DNA of 54,105 nt from CAXTTV01 sp964247295 (GTDB lineage Bacteria; Chloroflexota; Ktedonobacteria; Ktedonobacterales; Ktedonobacteraceae): assembly GCA_964247295.1 (NCBI GenBank), contig CAXTTV010000010.1:1-54105 (forward strand), given 5' to 3'. The first letter of the stretch is position 1, and every line of letters begins with the position of its first letter. This document shows, one piece after another, positions 1-8,362 of this stretch. The notes beneath the pieces were generated by a model. It worked only from the letters and a program-made list of their open reading frames with translations, had not been told where the DNA came from and did no database searches. Position numbers and translations under genes: made by a program.

Positions 1-534
1 AATGTATCGCAACTTGTCAGAGCCTTTGCCCAGCTTTATCGACAAATGGAAGATCCCGATCTTCAACTATTTTTAGCAGGGGACTACGATCACCAGCAGG
101 GACCGCGCTACCCTGATCCCCGTCCTCTGATTGCTGAGCTTGGGCTGGAGCAGCAGGTAATCTGCCGCTTTGTTGAGGATCAAGATAAGGCGGCGGTCTA
201 TAGCGGGGCTGCTCTTTTTGCTTTTCCATCGCTCTACGAGGGCTTTGGCCTGACACCCCTGGAAGCGATGGGCTGTGGAGCTCCTGTGGTCTGCTCCAGA
301 CGGACTTCACTTCCAGAGGTCGTAGGAGATGCAGCGATACTGGTAGATCCTGAGGACCTTGATGCCTTTACTGTGGCAATGACAACGGTCTTACGATCAC
401 CGGAGATACAGGTCGATCTCCGAGCCCGCTCTCTTAAACGGGCGGCTCGCTTTAACTGGCAACAGACGACGAAGGAGACACTGTCTGTCTATGAACGGGT
501 GCTCTCTACCAGAGGAGCCAGAAAAAGGCTGTAA
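1..534 (+). CDS. Glycosyltransferase family 4, C-terminal part (cut by window edge)
   Basis: The reading frame is open from base 1, so the N-terminal acceptor-binding half lies outside the window. What remains is the nucleotide-sugar-binding Rossmann half of a GT-B retaining glycosyltransferase: a beta strand ending LFLAGD near the start, then FPSLYEGFGLTPLEAMGCG, which holds the EX7E motif (EGFGLTPLE) typical of GT4, then SLPEVVGDAAILVDPED. It should transfer a sugar from a nucleotide donor onto a growing glycan at the cytoplasmic membrane face. The next genes, on the opposite strand, encode a flippase and phosphatase-fold proteins, so a role in exopolysaccharide assembly is likely. The sugar and acceptor cannot be told. 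Confidence 0.9.
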   Translation, partial: NVSQLVRAFAQLYRQMEDPDLQLFLAGDYDHQQGPRYPDPRPLIAELGLEQQVICRFVEDQDKAAVYSGAALFAFPSLYEGFGLTPLEAMGCGAPVVCSRRTSLPEVVGDAAILVDPEDLDAFTVAMTTVLRSPEIQVDLRARSLKRAARFNWQQTTKETLSVYERVLSTRGARKRL

Positions 535-601
535 GGAATGCGCTCAATGGCCCAGCGATCTGGATAGCTCATTCCACGTACTTCCCCACTAAAGCCGGAA
601 G

Positions 602-2134
602 CTAGTCCAGACGATGCTCATTTTGGAGGCGGTTCAATACCTCCCTGACCAGTCCCTCTGATTGAGCGCCTGGTGGCTCGCTGACCCTGAAAACTTCGTG
701 CGCGATCCGTCCATCAAAGATCTGATCGCTGGTCAGCTTCAATCCATGCAATAGGGTTGGGACAAGATCATAGATCTGAAGGGGACTCAGACATAAAGCT
801 CTGTGGATGTTCCCACCTCGGGCGTAGAAGATGCCTTCTTTCTCATGAATGCCCCGGCTCTCGGGGCGGGTCTCCCAGATCATCCGATGACCAATATCCA
901 GATGGAAGGTGATCCCCGGACGCGGCAGCACAACTAGATGCTCTTCCAGTGGATGATACGGGCCGATCCCAAAAGCTGAGGTAGCGTAGATCGCCTCAAT
1001 CAAGGGCTCTCCTGTCTCTGGATGGCGCTCCGCTTCCAGAGCCTGGCGCAACTCTTCTAATGTGGCTGGCGAAATGCCCGGAGCCAGAAAAATATTGGCC
1101 GCTCCCCCGATAAAGGCTGTGGGTGAGAGCACGCTGGCCTGGGTGCGCTCCCAATCCAGCTTATCATAGACCGGACGATACAGATCAGTGTTCTCAATTG
1201 GAAGATCGCCAAAGAAAAAATCAAAGGTTTCCCGAGCTTTACGGACCAGACGAAGCAAGCCCAGACTTTTAGCAAGCTCGCGTCCAGTCCCAACCAATGT
1301 TGCTCTCCCCTTATCAAAGGAAGAAGCAAATTGCAGTAACTCGCGCTGATGCAGGTACTGGTTAATGTAAAACCAGTGATTCGCACCTACAAATCCGTGG
1401 TCGGAGACAACCCAGAGCTGATCTTCAGGTGCTAAACGAGCCATCACTTTCCCTAAAGCATCATCGATCAAGCGGTAATAACTGGTGGCTTCAAAACCAA
1501 ACGCTGAGATCTGTTCCCAATCTTTGTGTTGAATCCTATCAGCCCCAACATAACAAAGAAAGGCAAAATCCCATTCATGGTTTGAGAGCAGGTACTCCTG
1601 TAACTGAATGCGCTTCTCCGTCATCTCCAAAACAGCCTGGAAATACCCACTGGCAACAGTTTTCTCTAGCGAGAGATCGATCCGGTATCCTGGTACAAAT
1701 TGTTGGATCTCATTCTGAAGACTTTCTGGATAGGTATAAGCGACATGTGATCCTGGGGTCATCAGACCACTCACCATAAGGCCGTTCACCGGCTCCGGTG
1801 GGTAGGTTATTGGAACATTCATCACAATTACTCGTAGCCCCTGTTCACTCAAGATATTCCAGATAGCTTTACCGCCTTTACGATGGGTAACCGGGTGAGC
1901 ACATCTTCCAGAGCTATCAAATTCCCAAAAGTCGAAGACGCCATGCCTGGCTGGCTTTAATCCGGTAACCAATGACATCCAGGCAGGAGGAGTCACTGGA
2001 GGGATTGAAGAGATCAAGGGCGCGCGTACCCCTTCGGCCTGTAGACGGGCAAAATTGGGAAGATCGCCCCGCGTCATCAGCGGGTCTAGAATCCTGAAGC
2101 TTAGACCGTCGATCCCAAAAACAACCGTACGCAT
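602..2134 (-). CDS. Alkaline phosphatase superfamily / type I phosphodiesterase-like enzyme
   Basis: A 510-residue protein of the nucleotide pyrophosphatase/phosphodiesterase branch. Near the N-terminus VFGIDGLSF supplies the first metal-binding Asp (D9). IPPVTPPAWMSLVTG carries the probable Thr nucleophile (T48), and WVVSDHGF gives a further metal-binding Asp-His pair. I chose the ATG at 2134 because GGAGGAG lies just upstream and the residues after it match the family start; the frame is open further upstream to 2230, but that would overlap the flippase gene. The gap to the flippase stop is about 41 bp, so the two are probably cotranscribed. Members next to polysaccharide genes may hydrolyse or transfer phosphoryl groups on glycans or lipid carriers. 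The substrate is unknown, and no signal peptide is visible. Confidence 0.85.
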   Translation of the reverse strand: MRTVVFGIDGLSFRILDPLMTRGDLPNFARLQAEGVRAPLISSIPPVTPPAWMSLVTGLKPARHGVFDFWEFDSSGRCAHPVTHRKGGKAIWNILSEQGLRVIVMNVPITYPPEPVNGLMVSGLMTPGSHVAYTYPESLQNEIQQFVPGYRIDLSLEKTVASGYFQAVLEMTEKRIQLQEYLLSNHEWDFAFLCYVGADRIQHKDWEQISAFGFEATSYYRLIDDALGKVMARLAPEDQLWVVSDHGFVGANHWFYINQYLHQRELLQFASSFDKGRATLVGTGRELAKSLGLLRLVRKARETFDFFFGDLPIENTDLYRPVYDKLDWERTQASVLSPTAFIGGAANIFLAPGISPATLEELRQALEAERHPETGEPLIEAIYATSAFGIGPYHPLEEHLVVLPRPGITFHLDIGHRMIWETRPESRGIHEKEGIFYARGGNIHRALCLSPLQIYDLVPTLLHGLKLTSDQIFDGRIAHEVFRVSEPPGAQSEGLVREVLNRLQNEHRLD

Positions 2135-2175
2135 ATACTCCTCCATGCCTGATATGGTAGAAAGGACCAGTTTAA

Positions 2176-4305
2176 TCAAGATGCTGACGAGGACTTGAGC
2201 AACCGGGCTTGTGCCGCTCGCCATAGCCAACGATCCTCCTGATTTATGCCCAGAATAAGCAAAAATGCACCATATATTAGCAAGAGAGCACTTGCCAGCC
2301 CAATCATTATGAGCGGTGAGCCGGAAGTGGCAAGAGGAATAATTCGGATGGCGGCCAGCCCAACACCTCCCATCACCAGACCGGCGATTACGGGTCGCCA
2401 GCTTGCCAGACTAAACGGTTGCGTTTCCAGGAAAAGCCAGGCTTGAAGCAGACTCAGGCCATTAAGCACAGCCAGTGAGGCCGAGGCCGCGATCGCGGCC
2501 CCCAGCCCATGTTGTGTTGGAATAAGCCAGAGGCCCAATCCCAGGTTCACCACAGCAGCTATCGCCGTATTTAACAACACGAGCAGCGGACGCCCACTCA
2601 AAATTAACAGGTACTGCACCGAGCCGCAGGCGGAGTCAATCAACAAGCCTAATGCCAGCACCATCAACACCTCTCCACCTGCGACGTATTCGCCTGAGAA
2701 CAATCCCAACAGAGGTACACGAAACATCACTTCAATAACAAAAATCGGTGTGCTTAACGTCAGCGACCAGCGAGCTAATAATTGAAAAAGGGAGGTCAGC
2801 GCTCTTCCGGACCGTTTTGCGTATTGTTCTGAAATTAAAGGGGCAAAGATTACATTAAAGGCGAAAAGCGGCAGGCCAACCAACCAGCTCAAGCGATCAG
2901 CGGCCCCATAGATCGCCACCTGCGACGGGGAAGAAAGCAGACCAAGCTGCAAAACATCAAGGGAATTGAGAGAGGACCTGATCAGAGTTGTCAGCAGCAT
3001 CGGGAGGGCAAACAGAAGCCAAGGTCGTAATTCTAGAGTCGGAGCGGGTCCAGAGGCGAGCTTCGTTCTAATGAGAAAGACTGCCCCCAGGATTGTAGAG
3101 ACGAGATATCCCCCGATCAGCGAGAAAACCAGCGCCTCTAGACGCAGGCCATTAAGATACAAACCGACCAGGAGGATCAGCGTTACGACTGGTTGGACCA
3201 GGCGATCTACCCAGATCTTCCGAGTAAAAAGCCGCTGAGCCTGTAGGAGAGCCGCGAAAAGCATCTGCAACGCCAGCAGAGGGATCACAGGAGCCATTTC
3301 TTGAAGCGGCAGGCCGTACACGGAATAGCGAGGAGATCCATGACTCAAGCTATTGGCACCGAGAAAACAAAGTATCGCCAGAAGCAGGCCAGCAGCAATT
3401 GATCCACAGAGGGTAAAAAGCACCAGCCCCTGGCTCCGATCAGCGTCTTGCCGCACACGGTAGATTGGCAAAAAGCGCAAAAGCAGGGCATCAAATCCAC
3501 AGCACGCGATCCCTCCTAAAAGACTGACAAGCGCGAACGTTTCCACAAAAGCTCCATATGTTAACAATGAAACCATGTGGGTCATTGAAAGCGTTGTTAC
3601 ATAGCGTAGCAGAGCCAGAGACAGCTCTCCCAGACCAATCACAGCCGCCGATCCGGCTGATTTAACCGCAACCTCCCCGTGATCGCTATAGTCAGATGTT
3701 TCAATTGGCTGCGCGGGCACGGGAGGCAGTGCTTGTGTTGGCTGATCTACGATCTCCTCGGGAATCATTGGGTGGCAGACCGGGATCGGACCTTCTGTGA
3801 CTGGTAGAAAGGCTGTATCTACCCCCTCCAGGCCGATCGGAGGAGTTTCAGGCGCAATAAACGTTGGGAGGATCGGCGGCTCTTCCCTGTCATTCACGGA
3901 CGCAACTGGGATACAGGGCTCGGTCCCTGGCCGAAGCCCTAAAGTGGGCTGGAAATCTTCTGTCTGTAGAACAGGGAGCGCTTGGGTCTCCTTCACCCCT
4001 GTTCTGGGTAGATCGCTAGTTTCACCCCCGATTGAAACCTCATGCTCCTGAATGGCCGGAAGACCCAGTACAGGTCTGATGAACACGGACGACCCATCTG
4101 AGGACTTTTTCCCTCCATGAGGGAGGCTTAAACGTGGAGGGATCATCGGTCCCTCTTCCTCACTCGGGCTAAATGCTGGCGCACCAAACGTTTTAAACTG
4201 TCGTCTCGCGCGCTGCTCCACTCCCTCTGAAGCCTGTTGAGCCTTTTTAGCCTTCTCTAGCAACCGAGAGCCCGATGTGGGCTGCACCACACTTCCATCA
4301 TCCAT
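2176..4305 (-). CDS. Wzx-like polysaccharide flippase with long soluble N-terminal extension
   Basis: A 709-residue protein. About the last 480 residues contain 12 to 14 hydrophobic segments typical of the polysaccharide transporter/MATE-like superfamily that flips undecaprenyl-linked repeat units across the membrane. The first roughly 220 residues are hydrophilic and rich in Pro, Glu and Thr (for example SPSEEEGPMIPP), and look disordered; family members usually begin directly with the first membrane helix. The start at 4305 is preferred because GGAGG sits 7 bases upstream. An in-frame ATG at 4329 lacks such a site. It lies between two phosphatase-fold genes on the same strand, which suggests one transcription unit. 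Confidence 0.85.
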   Translation of the reverse strand: MDDGSVVQPTSGSRLLEKAKKAQQASEGVEQRARRQFKTFGAPAFSPSEEEGPMIPPRLSLPHGGKKSSDGSSVFIRPVLGLPAIQEHEVSIGGETSDLPRTGVKETQALPVLQTEDFQPTLGLRPGTEPCIPVASVNDREEPPILPTFIAPETPPIGLEGVDTAFLPVTEGPIPVCHPMIPEEIVDQPTQALPPVPAQPIETSDYSDHGEVAVKSAGSAAVIGLGELSLALLRYVTTLSMTHMVSLLTYGAFVETFALVSLLGGIACCGFDALLLRFLPIYRVRQDADRSQGLVLFTLCGSIAAGLLLAILCFLGANSLSHGSPRYSVYGLPLQEMAPVIPLLALQMLFAALLQAQRLFTRKIWVDRLVQPVVTLILLVGLYLNGLRLEALVFSLIGGYLVSTILGAVFLIRTKLASGPAPTLELRPWLLFALPMLLTTLIRSSLNSLDVLQLGLLSSPSQVAIYGAADRLSWLVGLPLFAFNVIFAPLISEQYAKRSGRALTSLFQLLARWSLTLSTPIFVIEVMFRVPLLGLFSGEYVAGGEVLMVLALGLLIDSACGSVQYLLILSGRPLLVLLNTAIAAVVNLGLGLWLIPTQHGLGAAIAASASLAVLNGLSLLQAWLFLETQPFSLASWRPVIAGLVMGGVGLAAIRIIPLATSGSPLIMIGLASALLLIYGAFLLILGINQEDRWLWRAAQARLLKSSSAS

Positions 4306-4378
4306 AAGAAAACCTCCACACACAAGCAACCTGACTTACTATAGAATAGAGAAAAAAGGAGAAATGCTCAGCGAAGTA

Positions 4379-5578
4379 TTAACCAAGATACCCTAAACTA
4401 CGCAGACGACCAGCAATGACGCTTTCCTCCTCCTCACTTAAAGGATAGGGATCATATTCAAAACGCCGGATAGGGGTTGCATGACAAAAATCTGTAGAGA
4501 AGCATGTAAGAGGAATATCTCCATCCAATTGTTGAGGAAGAGGTTGCCCAAGCATATACAAAACCAGAGGAATAAAATCGAGAATAGAGCAGGACTCACT
4601 GACCTGGTTGGTGAAAGCTGGCCCCGCCGCTAAAAGATGAGCCATAGGAAAAGAGGGATCTTTCGAGCCGGCCCTATCCTCATAAACGATAGGCCGAACG
4701 GAACAACCATCAAATTCGCCCTGTTCAAAACGCGGTGAAACCTTATATCCAGGCTTCAAGGTGAAAATTAGATCGGGCCCTTGAAAGGCGTAAGGACCTT
4801 GAAACGCCTCTTCACGAGTCAATACCTGGGCAATCACAGGCTGACCAGTTCGCGGATCAAGCAGATGAGAAGAAAGCTCGAACTTCAAAACCTCGCGCAA
4901 TTCCTGATACTCATTACCGGGCTGTACAACCCCCTGAGGATCACGATACGTAAGGTTGATCCGGATCTGGCCATTTCCATAACCACAGGCCAGTGTCTTC
5001 TGCCAGCAAATCTTTTGCCATACTCGCGACTCTTCAACGGTCAACAACCCACGCATCAGCAGAAAATCATTAACATTTACTAGCGCGATCGGTTCCGGCT
5101 CCCAAACATCTGTAATCAAAAGCAGATGTTGAAAAGGAAGCATCCCTGTATACCAGGCTTCAAGCAGGGATAAAAGAGGCTCCTGCTCAAATTTCGCACC
5201 TGGAAGGCGCAATAAGGTGCAGGCTGTTGTTGCGTCCGTCAGTGCGTACAGATCTCTCCAGTCATGTAACTCCAGGAAAAGAGACGGAATGCCCAGCGAT
5301 TGAAGCAGATCGGGGAGGAGCCAGCGATCCACTCCAGGGGGGACTCGCCTATCTTCGTATATGCGATATTTATCAAAAACAACGTGATCAAACTTTCCAA
5401 TCTTACCCGCTTCTAAACCGGTAAGCGTTTGGTAAAAAAGACTCTCTTTCTCCACGAGAGGAGTAGGTAATAGTTTGAGATGTAGACCAGATGCCTCCAG
5501 AGCATTTATAGCAGGAATGTTTAAAAGCACATCTGGATCAAGCCCCTCAAACCACACAATCAACGCCGAGTTCTGCAT
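4379..5578 (-). CDS. Degenerate alkaline-phosphatase-fold protein (probably inactive)
   Basis: A 399-residue protein resembling the intact enzyme at 602-2134. It keeps the opening strand with its Asp (VWFEGLDPDVL) and the closing Leu-Gly-Tyr-Leu type tail (GRLRSLGYLG) seen in this superfamily. The nucleophile region reads EKESLFYQTLTG, with no Thr at the expected place, and the Asp-His metal motif reads LITDVWEPE, with no His. I therefore infer a non-catalytic relative, perhaps a binding or regulatory partner. The start at 5578 follows a GGGAGAGGAAG run; the alternative ATG at 5614 has no ribosome binding site. It lies 73 bp upstream of the flippase gene start and is probably the first gene of that three-gene unit. 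Confidence 0.7.
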   Translation of the reverse strand: MQNSALIVWFEGLDPDVLLNIPAINALEASGLHLKLLPTPLVEKESLFYQTLTGLEAGKIGKFDHVVFDKYRIYEDRRVPPGVDRWLLPDLLQSLGIPSLFLELHDWRDLYALTDATTACTLLRLPGAKFEQEPLLSLLEAWYTGMLPFQHLLLITDVWEPEPIALVNVNDFLLMRGLLTVEESRVWQKICWQKTLACGYGNGQIRINLTYRDPQGVVQPGNEYQELREVLKFELSSHLLDPRTGQPVIAQVLTREEAFQGPYAFQGPDLIFTLKPGYKVSPRFEQGEFDGCSVRPIVYEDRAGSKDPSFPMAHLLAAGPAFTNQVSESCSILDFIPLVLYMLGQPLPQQLDGDIPLTCFSTDFCHATPIRRFEYDPYPLSEEEESVIAGRLRSLGYLG

Positions 5579-5840
5579 CTTCCTCTCCCATCCCTTCAAC
5601 TTTTCTCTTTTCAAGTATATGATACGAAAAAACCCTAACAGAGCAAAAAATCTGCTGTATTTCGATCCCTGTACGCAAGTACAAAATCTATATATCTCAA
5701 TACCTGATTATAATGTATCTTGTTTTATAAGGTAAAAACTAGTCTTTGGTACTTTAATCTTATTTCTATATTTTTATATCTATTTGATTTTAATATATCA
5801 TATAACATTCTTTAAAAGGAAAAGTAAGGAAAATCTATTT
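5579..5840. promoter_or_regulatory. AT-rich divergent intergenic region
   Basis: This 262-bp stretch separates the minus-strand phosphatase/flippase unit from the plus-strand Wzz-like gene and must contain promoters for both. It is much richer in A and T than its surroundings. Visible elements are a TATAAT-like hexamer near 5710 and a small palindrome, TGTACGCAAGTACA, near 5670. No pair of clear -35 and -10 boxes with normal spacing could be fixed by eye. Confidence 0.45.
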
Positions 5841-7211
5841 ATGAGTATCTATATCAAGGGGATCGGAAGGCGCTGGTGGTGGTTTCTGATTATTGTACTC
5901 CTTTCTCTTCTTACCGGAAACAAGTTCGTCGCTCAGCAGCCATTACAGTATCAGGCTAGAGCCAGCATCCATTTGGATCAGAAGCCGCTGGTTGAGGCTC
6001 TGAACTCGCTTACAGGGCTACAAATTATGACTCTTCCCTCACCACAAGATCAAGTCGGAACCTCTACAAATATGGATCAGCTTCTCCATCTGTATCCAGA
6101 ACTCAATCCACTCGTGATCCGTCGATCGCTCTCAACTACAATGGAGAGCAGTAACCAATTGCTGATTATCCAATTCAACGATACCCGCCCTGATCGGGCA
6201 AAAACTATCGTGACTCTCCTGGCTCAAAAACTTTGCGTGGCTCTGACTAACTATCTGACCACGCAAACAGATTTCCAGAAACAACTAACGCAACGCACCA
6301 TCTCTCTCCTGCGCCAACAGCTTACCCAACAACCCCCTTCGGATAAAAGCGATCCGCTCCCCACTCAGGAACAGGATCTAACACAACGTCAACTCGCGCA
6401 ACAGGAATACCGCCTGCAACAGCTTACACAATTTCATCCCCTTTTTCAGCAAGCCTACTATCTGGATGAACCAGTCGCAGTCTCGCCACAACCATCTGCT
6501 GACGCTCTCTCACCTCTAACTTCCCTGCTCCTATTGATTGGTTCTAGCCTCGGTGGGGGCTTGCTTCTGGTGCTGGCTTTAGAATACTACTCGCCTTATA
6601 TACGCGATGAGCAGGATCTCCAGCAGATCATGGAGCAGTCTCCGATCTTGCACTACTCATTTTTTCAAGATGCTCTATCTCACACGATTACAACCCTGCT
6701 GACTCCCCATGGTATACATCGCTCGGGCTATACACTACTGCTCACAGGGATTAGCAAGCAACCATTTACCATTGGTCGGGCGTTGGGTCGTGGCATGGCA
6801 GCTCATGGCTACCATACCTTACTGATCGATGCGACCTTTCAAAAATCACCCCACAATCAAGAACTCCTGAGATCGGACGACCTTTCCGCGTCAGAAACAC
6901 CTCAGCCTACCATCTATCCCCAGCTCTGGCTGTTTTCGCCTGCATCCTTACCACAACTGCTGCGACAAATCTCTGATCTGAAACAGGGTTTCGATACAAT
7001 TGTGATTGCGACGCCATCGCTGTTACAAACGGAGAGTCGCCTGCTGACAACCAGAGTGGATTGCATCTGGCTACTGGTGCAAAGCAGGCATGACTTTCGC
7101 CGAGATCTACTAAACATTAAAAATTTTCAAAGGCGCAGGCATCTGAAGATCTCTTGCTTGCTACTCACAGGTAAAGCTCCCGCGTCAGGCTGGCTGTCCT
7201 TTCCCAGGTAA
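5841..7211 (+). CDS. Wzz-like chain-length protein fused to a degenerate BY-kinase domain
   Basis: A 456-residue membrane protein. The N-terminal helix (about residues 12-25, WWWFLIIVLLSLL), an extracytoplasmic loop with Gln-rich helices, and a second helix around residues 223-247 form a Wzz/Wza-type chain-length module. The cytoplasmic C-terminal 170 residues align in outline with bacterial tyrosine kinases, but the Walker A position reads TGISKQPFTIG with no GK[ST], and the Walker B strand reads FDTIVIATPSLL without the usual Asp. Only the Walker A'-like LLIDATFQK survives. There is no C-terminal Tyr cluster. The start is the ATG at 5841, with AAGGA upstream. The last 47 bp overlap the end of the convergent gene at 7165. 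Confidence 0.75.
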   Translation: MSIYIKGIGRRWWWFLIIVLLSLLTGNKFVAQQPLQYQARASIHLDQKPLVEALNSLTGLQIMTLPSPQDQVGTSTNMDQLLHLYPELNPLVIRRSLSTTMESSNQLLIIQFNDTRPDRAKTIVTLLAQKLCVALTNYLTTQTDFQKQLTQRTISLLRQQLTQQPPSDKSDPLPTQEQDLTQRQLAQQEYRLQQLTQFHPLFQQAYYLDEPVAVSPQPSADALSPLTSLLLLIGSSLGGGLLLVLALEYYSPYIRDEQDLQQIMEQSPILHYSFFQDALSHTITTLLTPHGIHRSGYTLLLTGISKQPFTIGRALGRGMAAHGYHTLLIDATFQKSPHNQELLRSDDLSASETPQPTIYPQLWLFSPASLPQLLRQISDLKQGFDTIVIATPSLLQTESRLLTTRVDCIWLLVQSRHDFRRDLLNIKNFQRRRHLKISCLLLTGKAPASGWLSFPR

Positions 7212-8259
7212 AGCTCTCGGCCCGGGCTTTTCCCGCGATCTTGAGACGCCCGCGAAGATCTGGACAATGCCAGAGCCTTTCTAGCGCTTCCGTAATCTCG
7301 TTCTCGTCAAGTGGATCGATCATACAGGCGGCATTCCCAGCGATCTCGGGTAGCGAGGAGCTACGCGAGCAGATTACCGGGCAGCCAGACGCCATTGCCT
7401 CTAGAATGGGCAGGCCAAACCCCTCGTAAAGTGAGGGCAGTACCAGACAGACAGCCTGCCTATAAAGCTGGTGCAGTTGCTGATCCGGTAGGTGCCCCAA
7501 CCAGTGTACACCCTCAGGCGTGCGCTTAAGGGCCTCGATAATCGGTTGGCTACGCCAGCCCCGCCGTCCGACCAGCAGAAGATCTGGAGGATTTATAGTC
7601 CGAGATCTCAACGCGACATAAGCATTGAGCAAGCGAACCAGGTTTTTTCGGGGCTCCAAAGTTCCCAGGTACAGGAAAAAAGGAGTTGGTCTTACAGAGG
7701 TTATAACAGGTTCGCTGCTCCACTGCGCTCCCGCCGCCTCGGGAATTACGCTCGTCTTTTGAAGATAGTCAGGGCTGAGCAGCGCTCCAAGTTCCAGGCG
7801 AGCATGATTTGAGACGGCGATCACGGCCTCAGACTGCTTTATGCCCCGCTTGAGCAGGTAACGAAAATACATGAGGCCATGGAGAGTTAAGGTTTCAGGG
7901 TAGCGCCAGGGTGTGGCGTCATGAAAGGTCAAGATATGCCGTGCGGAGGAAGATGTAAACCAGGGCGGAGGCAACGTGGGAAAATGAATAAGATCTGGCT
8001 GGATCTGCTTAAGTATCCATGGGAACCAGAGTTGCTTTGTCAATAGCTCGTTGCGCCAGGGAGCCCTCACTGCGATAAAGTGTTGTTGCAGTGGACGAAG
8101 CATTGGTGGGATCTCCGGAGGGCAGAAAAATATATAGGTGATCTCGGCATCTGGCCTGACTATCAGATGCCGGGCCAATTCTAATGCATACCGCACCATC
8201 CCGGTTGGGGTTCTCCAGGTCATTGTGAGATCTAAACCCACACGTAACTTTTTCCTCAT
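7165..8259 (-). CDS. Glycosyltransferase family 4
   Basis: A complete 364-residue GT-B glycosyltransferase. The N-terminal half has RVGLDLTMTWRTPTGMVRYA, a Gly-rich donor/acceptor loop, and LTFHDATPWRYPE with the conserved HD. The C-terminal half has FLYLGTLEPRKNL, the standard hinge of the mannosyltransferase-like group, and PSLYEGFGLPILEAMASG, which carries the EX7E motif. AGAGGT lies upstream of the ATG. It should add one sugar to the lipid-linked repeat unit at the inner membrane face. It is convergent with the Wzz-like gene and their stops overlap by 47 bp. The specific sugar is not predictable. Confidence 0.9.
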   Translation of the reverse strand: MRKKLRVGLDLTMTWRTPTGMVRYALELARHLIVRPDAEITYIFFCPPEIPPMLRPLQQHFIAVRAPWRNELLTKQLWFPWILKQIQPDLIHFPTLPPPWFTSSSARHILTFHDATPWRYPETLTLHGLMYFRYLLKRGIKQSEAVIAVSNHARLELGALLSPDYLQKTSVIPEAAGAQWSSEPVITSVRPTPFFLYLGTLEPRKNLVRLLNAYVALRSRTINPPDLLLVGRRGWRSQPIIEALKRTPEGVHWLGHLPDQQLHQLYRQAVCLVLPSLYEGFGLPILEAMASGCPVICSRSSSLPEIAGNAACMIDPLDENEITEALERLWHCPDLRGRLKIAGKARAESFTWERTASLTRELYL

Positions 8260-8362
8260 ATTTACCTCTGTTGCGAAAATTTTTTAATAACTTTTTTATA
8301 TGCCGATAGGCAAAATATGTTACACTATTCTCACTATTGTGGTGATCGAAGGGCGGGACGAT

